DNA from: Candidatus Moranbacteria bacterium UBA4824
GTDB lineage: Bacteria; Patescibacteriota; Minisyncoccia; Moranbacterales; UBA2206
DNA: 19,602 nt
Reading direction: 5' to 3'
NCBI GenBank assembly: GCA_002400405.1
Contig: DHFM01000017.1
Coordinates: 1 to 19,602, forward strand
The position numbers and the translations under genes were made by a program. Of this stretch, positions 14,062 through 19,602 are shown piece by piece. Under the pieces are notes generated by a model that saw only the letters and a list, made by a program, of their open reading frames with translations, did no database searches and was not told the DNA's origin. Within the stretch, counting starts at the first letter, position 1. Each line of letters starts with the position of its first letter.

Positions 14062-14216
14062 TTTTTCTCCTTGTTTTGGGTTTGAATGGTTTTGGGTTTG
14101 GTTGTTAAACAGCTTTCTATAAATTGATATAGTAAGCTATCATAAAACAAAAAAAATTGCAAGCGGATTTGATTTTATGTTGATATTGAGTTAGATTATA
14201 TTAAGACTAAAAAAAT

Positions 14217-14287
14217 TGGGGAATAGCCAAGCGGTAAGGCAACGGGTTCTGATCCCGTGATCGGGGGTTCGAATCCCTCTTCCCCAA
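14217..14287 (+). tRNA. tRNA-Gln (anticodon CUG)
   Basis: Acceptor TGGGGAA/TTCCCCA, D arm GCCAAGCGGTAAGGC, anticodon stem ACGGG/CCCGT with loop TTCTGAT (anticodon CTG, 14249-14251), and T arm GGGGG-TTCGAAT-CCCTC. The U1-A72 pair is typical of tRNA-Gln. CCA is not encoded (CTA follows the discriminator), unlike the tRNA-Thr in this window. It reads CAG codons. Confidence 0.93.
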
Positions 14288-14328
14288 CTAGAGATTGCAA
14301 AAACTAACATTAAAAAAGGAGGTGACTT

Positions 14329-14523
14329 ATGGCAAACGGAGTTCTTTGAAAGGAGTGTGGTTACCAGGAGGGTGACCATGATGGGGGTATGTATCAAACA
14401 TACAATAAGGATTGGGACGCTATGGCAAAAGATCATCCGAAATTAGTCAAATGTTCTGGATATGTACCAAGAACTAAAGATGGCTATGAAGACCCAGAGC
14501 CGAGCTATTGCTCAAATGACTAA
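14329..14523 (+). CDS. Small zinc-ribbon-like protein (64 codons) with an in-frame TGA at codon 7
   Basis: A strong SD (AAAGGAGG, 14315-14322) precedes ATG 14329. The frame reads MANGVL, then TGA (14347-14349), then continues open for 57 codons to TAA at 14521-14523. The downstream part looks like real protein: KECGYQEGDHDGG, KLVKCSGYVPRTKDGYE and SYCSND. The TGA lies where the first Cys of a CxxC would be (x-K-E-C10), and C42 and C61 could complete a metal site. A hairpin starts nine bases after the TGA. The gene has its own terminator. It may be a selenoprotein, a readthrough gene, a one-base nonsense mutant of a TGC/TGT codon, or a sequencing error. UGA is a stop elsewhere here. Confidence 0.5.
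14358..14378 (+). other. Hairpin just downstream of the in-frame TGA (possible SECIS-like element)
   Basis: TGGTTACC/GGTGACCA (14358-14365 with 14371-14378) forms eight pairs including one G-U, with loop AGGAG. The loop starts 16 bases after the TGA, at the near edge of spacing known for bacterial SECIS elements, and has G at its second position. The loop also looks like an SD for an out-of-frame ATG at 14378, so another reading is possible. Confidence 0.35.
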
Positions 14524-14544
14524 AGCTAAAAACCTATCTTTCCT

Positions 14545-14592
14545 AAATGCGCTTCTATTGTTTTTAACAAAACGACAGAAGCGCATTTTTAT
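14545..14592 (+). terminator. Intrinsic terminator between the TGA gene and the heat-shock operon
   Basis: A 12-bp stem AAATGCGCTTCT/AGAAGCGCATTT (14545-14556 with 14577-14588) with a 20-nt loop and a T-rich tail. Confidence 0.8.
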
Positions 14593-14597
14593 TTGTC

Positions 14598-14625
14598 TTG
14601 ACAGCCAAAAACAATCTGCTAAAAT
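14598..14625 (+). promoter_or_regulatory. Sigma70-type promoter of the hrcA-grpE-dnaK operon
   Basis: A perfect TTGACA (14598-14603), a 16-base spacer and TAAAAT (14620-14625). A CIRCE operator lies just downstream, over the expected transcription start. Confidence 0.75.
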
Positions 14626-14629
14626 TGGA

Positions 14630-14656
14630 TTAGCACTCAGACTTGACGAGTGCTAA
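14630..14656 (+). promoter_or_regulatory. CIRCE operator (HrcA binding site)
   Basis: A perfect TTAGCACTC-N9-GAGTGCTAA inverted repeat, the consensus site for the HrcA repressor. Its place between the promoter and hrcA predicts autoregulated repression of hrcA, the GrpE fusion and dnaK, relieved on heat stress when GroEL is titrated. Confidence 0.97.
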
Positions 14657-14708
14657 GGGGGAATGTATAATGTAAAAAGAAAATAATTTTTTATATACCT
14701 CACCCCGA

Positions 14709-14731
14709 CCCTCTCCTTATAAAGGAGAGGG
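14709..14731 (+). repeat. Perfect hairpin in the hrcA 5' leader
   Basis: CCCTCTCCTT/AAGGAGAGGG (14709-14718 with 14722-14731), 3-nt loop. It resembles a hairpin repeat dispersed in many genomes. Its 3' arm holds the only purine-rich SD-like sequence before the hrcA ATG (14745), although the spacing is long. Confidence 0.6.
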
Positions 14732-14744
14732 GGTAAGTAGAATT

Positions 14745-15497
14745 ATGAATGACAGACTCAAGAAAATTTTAGCGGCAGTGATTGAAGAATATACCAATTC
14801 GGCTGTTGCTGTTGGCTCGAAAGTTTTGGAGGACAAATATGATTTGAATGTGAGTTCGGCTACGATTCGAAATGATATGGCGGAATTGGAAGAAAAAGGA
14901 TATTTGCATCAACCGCATATTAGCGCTGGACGCATTCCAACTGACAAAGGATATCGGTTTTTTGTGGAGAGTATTATGACTGATCAAAAAATGAGTTTGA
15001 CTGATCAAAAGAAACTACAAACTGAAGTTTTGAAACTCAAAGCGCAAAACAAAAGAATTTCTCGTACAGCAGCTAAGCTCCTATCATCTTTTTCTGGCAG
15101 TCTAGCAATTAGCGGATCAGAAAAAGAATTTTATGATTTTGGAATCGGAGAACTTTTGGAAAATCCTGAATTTAAGAACGTTGATGAATTCTGCCGGATT
15201 GCGGAAGCGCTGGACTATATTGATGAAAATGTGGATACGATTCTTTCGAAAATCAAAGATGGCGAAACAAAGATTTTTATCGGCAAAGAAAATCCAATCA
15301 AAGAAATTTCCAATTGTTCAATGGTGGTAAGTCCGTATACAACCAAAGAAGGTGAAAGAGGAATTTTGGCGATTGTCGGGCCCAAGAGAATGAAATATGC
15401 TAAAAACAAGTCGCTATTGGATTATGCCCGAAAACTTTTGGGCAGTTCGATTGTAATAATTTCTATAGTGGAAGGCGGAGTAATATTTTTAAAATAA
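14745..15497 (+). CDS. hrcA: Heat-inducible transcription repressor HrcA (short form)
   Basis: This DNA-binding repressor acts at CIRCE sites and depends on GroEL for activity. The N-terminal winged helix (about 1-75) is well conserved: LKKILAAVIEEYTNSAVAVGSK, VSSATIRNDMAELEEKGYLHQPHISAGRIPTDKGYRFFV. The C-terminal part ends with the GAF-like segment (SMVVSPYTTKEGERGILAIVGPKRMKYAK). The 250 residues are well short of the usual 330-350; the central dimerisation/inserted domain appears reduced. It is the first gene after a perfect CIRCE site and promoter. The fusion gene starts five bases after its stop, so they are one operon. Confidence 0.93.
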   Translation: MNDRLKKILAAVIEEYTNSAVAVGSKVLEDKYDLNVSSATIRNDMAELEEKGYLHQPHISAGRIPTDKGYRFFVESIMTDQKMSLTDQKKLQTEVLKLKAQNKRISRTAAKLLSSFSGSLAISGSEKEFYDFGIGELLENPEFKNVDEFCRIAEALDYIDENVDTILSKIKDGETKIFIGKENPIKEISNCSMVVSPYTTKEGERGILAIVGPKRMKYAKNKSLLDYARKLLGSSIVIISIVEGGVIFLK

Positions 15498-15502
15498 AAA
15501 TT

Positions 15503-16441
15503 ATGGAAAAAAGAAAAAAAGATTTTTTTAGTCTAACAGTTAAGGCAGTGATTGTAAATCAAGAAGGAAAAGTTTTGATTATTAAAAGATCAAAAGATGA
15601 TGCCATTAAGGCTGGAGAGTATGATTTGCCAGGAGGAAATATTGATTATCGAGAAAATATTGAAGTTGCTATAAAAAGAGAAATTAAGGAAGAGTTAGGA
15701 ATTGAAGTTGAACTTGGATCAATAATTTATGCATTTGATTTTGAAAATAAATATGACAGAGAGTATGAGTTTGGAGAAGAAAAAATCAAGATTGGTGGAA
15801 AAGGATTAAGATTTATCGCTTACTATAAAGATGGCGAGATAAAATTATCCGATGAACATCAAGGATATGAATGGTTGAATTTTGACAAAGCTTTGGAAAA
15901 ATTTGGTAATAATGATTTTACTAAAGATAAAAAAGAATCAATTGTAAAAGCTAAGGAATATTTAGAAATGAAAAATTCTTTGGAAGGCTGGAAACGCTGT
16001 ATGGCAGACTTTGAAAATTATAAAAAAAGACAAAGCGAAGAAAGAAAAGACATGATTGCTTTTTCTAATGTTAATTTGATTTCAGAACTAATCCCGATTT
16101 TGGATAATTTTCATGCTTCGACCAGTCATATTCCCGAAGAACAAAAAGAAAATCCGTGGGTGACTGGGATAATGTATATTCAAAAGCAATTAGAAAAAGT
16201 TTTACAAGATTATGGTGTATTAGAAATAGAAGTGAAAGTTGGAGATGAATTTGATCCAAATATTATGGAAGCAATAACCGATGCGAATCTACCCGCCTCG
16301 ACTCGCGAAGACGCTTCGTCGACGCGAGGTGGGCGAACCGAATGCGAATCTACGAATAAAGATGTAGTAATAAAAGTTTTGATGAAGGGATATAAAATTA
16401 ACAATAAAGTAATTAGGGCGGCAAGAGTAATCGTAGAGTAA
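15503..16441 (+). CDS. grpE: Nudix hydrolase-GrpE fusion protein
   Basis: Residues 1 to about 150 are a Nudix hydrolase domain with an intact Nudix box, G45-x5-E51-x7-REIKEELGI (59-67), which coordinates Mg2+ for cleavage of nucleoside-diphosphate-linked substrates. Residues about 156-312 are GrpE, the DnaK nucleotide-exchange factor: ADFENYKKRQSEERKDM (168-184), LIPILDNFHAS, and the C-terminal beta domain with VGDEFDPNIMEAI and VLMKGYKINNKVIRAARVIV. The Nudix domain occupies the place of the usual long N-terminal GrpE helix. An internal ATG at 15968 (M156), behind AAGGAA, could give GrpE alone. Residues 262-286 (PASTREDASSTRGG and flanks) are a repeat-derived insertion in the beta domain. 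Position between hrcA and dnaK supports the GrpE role. Confidence 0.9.
   Translation: MEKRKKDFFSLTVKAVIVNQEGKVLIIKRSKDDAIKAGEYDLPGGNIDYRENIEVAIKREIKEELGIEVELGSIIYAFDFENKYDREYEFGEEKIKIGGKGLRFIAYYKDGEIKLSDEHQGYEWLNFDKALEKFGNNDFTKDKKESIVKAKEYLEMKNSLEGWKRCMADFENYKKRQSEERKDMIAFSNVNLISELIPILDNFHASTSHIPEEQKENPWVTGIMYIQKQLEKVLQDYGVLEIEVKVGDEFDPNIMEAITDANLPASTREDASSTRGGRTECESTNKDVVIKVLMKGYKINNKVIRAARVIVE
16280..16359. repeat. Nested repeat insertion inside the GrpE domain
   Basis: The GC-rich palindromic element (16292-16333; CCGCCTCG pairs with CGAGGTGG allowing one G-T) lies between two direct copies of ATGCGAATCTAC (16281-16292 and 16342-16353). The second copy extends to match the intergenic copy at 11853-11870. 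The frame is kept throughout, adding about 25 residues (262-286) to the protein. Confidence 0.8.
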
Positions 16442-16556
16442 AATTTTTAATTTTGTAATTTTTAATTTTATAAATAATATTTTAATTTCTAATTTTTAAA
16501 AATTTAATTTTCGGATTTAATTCAAAAATTAAAAATTTAAAAATTATCAAAAACAT
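16442..16556. repeat. AT-only self-complementary spacer before dnaK
   Basis: Repeated AATTTTTAATTT units on the left are complementary to AAAAATTAAAAATT units on the right. It resembles 9718-9846. There is no terminator or clear promoter, so dnaK is probably co-transcribed with hrcA and grpE. Confidence 0.4.
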
Positions 16557-18491
16557 ATGAGCAAAATATTAGGAATCGATCTTGGAACGACCAATTCTGC
16601 AATGGCAATTGTGGAAGGGGGAAGTCCGGCAATAATCGAAAACAAAGAAGGAGCAAGAACTACACCTTCAATGGTGGCTATTTCAAAATCTGGAGAAAGA
16701 CTGGTCGGGCTTTTGGCTAAGCGCCAAGCAGTGACAAATTCTGGCAATACTCTTTATTCAATCAAGCGTTTGATTGGTCGCGGATTCGAAGATGAAGAAG
16801 TGCAAAGAGATTTGAAATTGATGCCATACAAAATTGTCAAAGCTAATGGCGGAGTGAAAGTTTTGATGGGCGACAAGGAATATACCCCCCAAGAAATTTC
16901 TGCGATGATTCTTTCTAAGCTCAAAGCAGACGCCGAAGAAAAATTAGGTGAAAAAATCGAAGAAGCGGTGATCACAGTTCCAGCCTATTTCGACGACTCA
17001 CAAAGAAAGGCTACGAAAGAAGCAGGGGAAATTGCGGGACTAAAGGTGCGACGCATCATAAATGAACCGACAGCCGCAGCTTTGGCTTATGGTTTCAATA
17101 AAAAGAAAGATGAAAAAATTGCAGTTTATGACCTTGGTGGTGGAACTTTCGACATTTCCATTTTGGAAGTAGGCGATGATACAGTCGAAGTGAAATCAAC
17201 CAATGGAGATACGCATCTTGGTGGAGACGATTTTGATCAAATTATAATCAGCTGGATAATTTCAGAGTTCAAAAAACAAGAAGGCATTGATCTTGGCAAT
17301 GATTCTTTGGCATTGCAACGAATCAAAGAAGCGGCGGAAAAAGCTAAAATTGAACTTTCTACTGCGGCGGACACTGAAATTAATCAACCTTTCATTACAA
17401 CCGATGCTAATGGTCCAAAACATCTCGTGATGAAAATTACTCGAGCGAAATTGGAAGAATTGGTAGGAGATTTAGTCAAGAAAACACTTGAGCCAACCAG
17501 AAAAGCTTTGGCTGATGCAAAATTGGAAGCAAAAGATATTAATGAAATAGTGATGGTGGGCGGAATGACCAGAATGCCATTGGTCATTAAGACCGTGGAA
17601 GAATTTTTTGGAAAAAAAGTTAATCTTACAGTTAATCCGGATGAAGTTGTGGCCTTAGGCGCCGCTATTCAAGGTGGTGTGCTTCAAGGGGATGTGAAGG
17701 ATGTGCTACTTTTGGACGTCACTCCTCTCACTCTTGGAATTGAAACAATGGGTGGCGTGCGAACTCCACTAATTGATCGAAACACTACTGTGCCGACTGC
17801 TAAATCGCAAATATTTTCTACCGCAGCTGACAATCAGCCATCAGTAGAAATTCATGTCTTGCAAGGTGAACGAGAAATGGCCGTTGACAACAAAACTTTG
17901 GGTCGGTTTATTCTTGATGGCATTCCACCATCTCCACGAGGTATTCCGCAAGTGGAAGTGACTTTCGATATCGATGCTAATGGAATTCTTTCTGTTAAAG
18001 CTAAAGACAAAGCTACCGGTAAAGAACAATCAATCAGAATTGAAGGTTCGTCTGGACTTTCCAAAGAAGAAGTGGAAAAAATGAAAAAAGACGCCGAAGT
18101 TCACGCCGAAGAAGACAAGAAAAAGAAAGAAGTAGTGGAAACAAAAAACATTGCTGACACTTTGATCTTCACCACCGAAAAAGCGATTCGTGAAGCTGGC
18201 GACAAAATCACAGCTGACGAAAAGAAACCAGTGGAAGAAAAAATCGAAGCTTTGAAAAAAGTGAAAGACGGCGATGATATCGAAGCTATCAAAAAAGCCA
18301 GCGAGGAATTGTCACAAGAAGCGCAAAAGATTGGTGAGAAACTCTACAAGGCTTCGCAACCAGAGCAACCTGCTCCAGAAGCAACCGAAGAACCCGCCTC
18401 ATCGGCGGGCGGAGCGTCAAAAGAAGGCGAGGCTAAGGCGGAACCGGAGGTGAAGGATGCGGAGACGAAGGAAGGGGAGAAAAAAGAATAG
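16557..18491 (+). CDS. dnaK: Molecular chaperone DnaK (Hsp70)
   Basis: ATP-driven chaperone that binds exposed hydrophobic segments, working with GrpE and a DnaJ that is not in this window. The ATPase domain shows IGIDLGTTNS-like LGIDLGTTNSAMAI at the N-terminus, AVITVPAYFDDSQRKATKEAG, INEPTAAALAYG, VYDLGGGTFDISIL and VMVGGMTRMPLV. The substrate-binding domain has LLLDVTPLTLGIETMGG, QVEVTFDIDANGILSVKAKDKATGKEQ and the helical lid. The 644 residues are typical. The C-terminal tail is disordered, rich in E, A and P, and contains a short palindrome-encoded stretch (PASSAGGAS, residues 613-621) instead of the simple EEVK-type end. It lacks an SD. Expected to be under the CIRCE site at 14630. Confidence 0.97.
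   Translation: MSKILGIDLGTTNSAMAIVEGGSPAIIENKEGARTTPSMVAISKSGERLVGLLAKRQAVTNSGNTLYSIKRLIGRGFEDEEVQRDLKLMPYKIVKANGGVKVLMGDKEYTPQEISAMILSKLKADAEEKLGEKIEEAVITVPAYFDDSQRKATKEAGEIAGLKVRRIINEPTAAALAYGFNKKKDEKIAVYDLGGGTFDISILEVGDDTVEVKSTNGDTHLGGDDFDQIIISWIISEFKKQEGIDLGNDSLALQRIKEAAEKAKIELSTAADTEINQPFITTDANGPKHLVMKITRAKLEELVGDLVKKTLEPTRKALADAKLEAKDINEIVMVGGMTRMPLVIKTVEEFFGKKVNLTVNPDEVVALGAAIQGGVLQGDVKDVLLLDVTPLTLGIETMGGVRTPLIDRNTTVPTAKSQIFSTAADNQPSVEIHVLQGEREMAVDNKTLGRFILDGIPPSPRGIPQVEVTFDIDANGILSVKAKDKATGKEQSIRIEGSSGLSKEEVEKMKKDAEVHAEEDKKKKEVVETKNIADTLIFTTEKAIREAGDKITADEKKPVEEKIEALKKVKDGDDIEAIKKASEELSQEAQKIGEKLYKASQPEQPAPEATEEPASSAGGASKEGEAKAEPEVKDAETKEGEKKE
18393..18409. repeat. Short GC palindrome in the dnaK tail
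   Basis: CCCGCC-TCATC-GGCGGG encodes PASSAG in the variable acidic tail. It is shorter than the rubrerythrin and GrpE elements but begins with the same CCCGCCTC and gives a similar PAS...GG peptide. Confidence 0.5.
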
Positions 18492-18501
18492 GTTTAAATT
18501 T

Positions 18502-18529
18502 GAGCCCCGATTTATTCGGGGCTCTTTTT
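18502..18529 (+). terminator. Intrinsic terminator after dnaK
   Basis: Stem GAGCCCCG/CGGGGCTC (18502-18509 with 18517-18524), then five Ts. It marks the end of the heat-shock operon. Confidence 0.9.
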
Positions 18530-18575
18530 ATGATATAGTTTAAGCAGGATATAATAGAATATAATAAAAAAGAAT

Positions 18576-19571
18576 ATGAAAATAAAAATTACAAAATATG
18601 CTATTGCAGAATTGGTTGTAGTTTTGGGATTTGGTTCCTGGCTTTCAGTTGAGCGGGCGATCAATGTGCCAGAATCAAGCACCTGGCTGGTTCCATTGGT
18701 TTGGTTTTCTTTTTTTTATATCACACTTTCACTTGGCGCAATTTTGGTTAAAAATAAAGTTATTTTTATTTCGGTTTTGGCGATTAGTTTATTTTCCAAT
18801 CTTATTTTTACTTTTTCTTTTTGGCATATTCTGATTTTGCTGTTTGCTTTTTTTCTGGCGTTAGCGGGGCTGGAAAGAATTTCTAGTGACATAAAATCTA
18901 ATATTAAATTTGATATCGCTAAATCAGTGCGCGCCGGAAAAACAATGCTTATTTTGGCACTTTCAATTATCATCACTTCTCAATATTATTTTGAAGTAAA
19001 AAATAATGAAAAAATAAATATCATCCCAAAATTTGAAGTAGGGGATGCCGTCAATCAAATTTTGCCAAGAATTTATCCCGAACTCAATGATAGTGAAAAA
19101 AGCGACTTGACGGTAGACGAATTTATTTTGAAAATGTCCAAAGAAAATTCTGATAGTTTTTTGGGGAATATTCTGGAAAGTCAGGGACTAGATGAAAAGC
19201 AGATTGGAGTTAGCAAATCTCAAATAGAAAAAATAATTGCAACTGATCAAGGAAAAATTCTTGCGGAGCAAAGAAAAAGTTTTAGTGAAATTGCGGGCGT
19301 ACCACTCACAGGTCAAGAAAAAATTTCAGATGTTTTCTCTGAGATGATAAACAGTAAGATAAATGAATTTTTTTCCACCAGCCTTGAGAAAGACAGTATG
19401 CCATTCTTACCCTTTATCGCTTCGTTTATACTTTTTCTGACAGTGGCTTCGCTGGGTTCTTTTCTGGGTTCTATTTGTGGATATCTCAGCGCTCTGGTTT
19501 TTTGGATACTTCGAAAAATTAATCTTGTTCAAGTATCCAAAGTGATGGTGGAGATGGAGGTGGTGGAATAG
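18576..19571 (+). CDS. Multi-TM membrane protein, 331 aa, function unknown
   Basis: I do not recognise the family. The N-terminal half has about five predicted TM helices (near residues 8-24, 38-58, 62-78, 80-97 and 120-138). A soluble, probably extracytoplasmic region follows (about 140-275; charged, with helical stretches such as SKSQIEKIIATDQGKILAEQRKSF), then two TM helices near 277-318. No catalytic or transport motif is visible. It has its own likely promoter region: two TATAAT boxes lie at 18550 and 18560, although a good -35 is not clear. It follows the dnaK terminator, so it is a separate unit. Confidence 0.75.
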   Translation: MKIKITKYAIAELVVVLGFGSWLSVERAINVPESSTWLVPLVWFSFFYITLSLGAILVKNKVIFISVLAISLFSNLIFTFSFWHILILLFAFFLALAGLERISSDIKSNIKFDIAKSVRAGKTMLILALSIIITSQYYFEVKNNEKINIIPKFEVGDAVNQILPRIYPELNDSEKSDLTVDEFILKMSKENSDSFLGNILESQGLDEKQIGVSKSQIEKIIATDQGKILAEQRKSFSEIAGVPLTGQEKISDVFSEMINSKINEFFSTSLEKDSMPFLPFIASFILFLTVASLGSFLGSICGYLSALVFWILRKINLVQVSKVMVEMEVVE

Positions 19572-19602
19572 AAAAAAATTGAAATCAAAAAAAGTAAGGG
19601 GG

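Noticed and set aside
14347..14349. Genome-wide UGA-to-glycine recoding as in Absconditabacteria or Gracilibacteria
   Set aside because: None of the other convincing genes contains an in-frame TGA, one gene ends in TGA, and RF2, which such lineages are expected to lack, is encoded here.
14191..14436. 81-codon minus-strand frame over tRNA-Gln
   Set aside because: It is antisense to a clear tRNA and to the small gene; no SD; a shadow frame.
14462..14656. 64-codon frame ATG 14462 to TAA 14656
   Set aside because: It overlaps the end of the SD-backed small gene, a terminator, the heat-shock promoter and the CIRCE site, and has no SD.
19595..19602. Start of another structured repeat at the window end (AGTAAGGGGG, like the end of the 1194-1650 element)
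   Set aside because: Only about a dozen matching bases are visible before the window stops, too few to call.

Overview
This window looks like chromosome from a small-genome, AT-rich bacterium, most likely a member of the Candidate Phyla Radiation (Patescibacteria). That placement is inferred from style, not from a marker tree. The housekeeping genes are compact and mostly lack Shine-Dalgarno (SD) sequences. A four-subunit 2-oxoacid:ferredoxin oxidoreductase is the only obvious energy-metabolism module. HrcA is short. The intergenic gaps are full of palindromic and inverted-repeat elements, some of which also sit in frame inside genes. UGA is used as a stop (gene ending at 3333) and an RF2 gene is present, so the genetic code appears standard.

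Layout. 1-1177: the 3' part of a MacB/FtsX-type ABC permease. 1194-1650: a structured inverted-repeat element without coding capacity. 1700-3333: three unrecognised small genes with strong SDs, separated by hairpin leaders and terminators. 3527-4945: a one-TM protein and a membrane-anchored protein with two thioredoxin-like domains, closed by a terminator. 5013-5192: a second structured repeat. 5326-9027: oxidoreductase genes in the order gamma, delta, alpha, beta. The two gaps around delta are almost wholly two copies of one inverted-repeat element, and a stand-alone protein resembling the FtsH extracytoplasmic region lies between alpha and beta. 9036-9111: tRNA-Thr(CGU) on the minus strand. 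9154-10590: a rubrerythrin with N-terminal rubredoxin domain and a ZIP metal transporter. 10750-11835: prfB. 11894-13588: ftsE-ftsX. 13705-14061: a minus-strand Cys-rich protein. 14217-14287: tRNA-Gln(CUG). 14329-14523: a small zinc-ribbon-like gene interrupted by an in-frame TGA. 14598-18491: the heat-shock operon (promoter, CIRCE, hrcA, Nudix-GrpE fusion, dnaK). 18576-19571: a multi-TM protein of unknown function.

The functional themes are low-potential redox metabolism (oxidoreductase, rubrerythrin, extracytoplasmic thiol chemistry), division (FtsEX), termination (RF2) and HrcA/CIRCE-controlled proteostasis. The items most worth following up are: the small gene whose TGA occupies the first position of a would-be CxxC and is followed by a hairpin at selenocysteine-insertion spacing; the Nudix-GrpE fusion; the palindromic elements read in the same frame inside rubrerythrin and GrpE; the repeats filling the oxidoreductase operon gaps; and the FtsH-like domain protein inside that operon.
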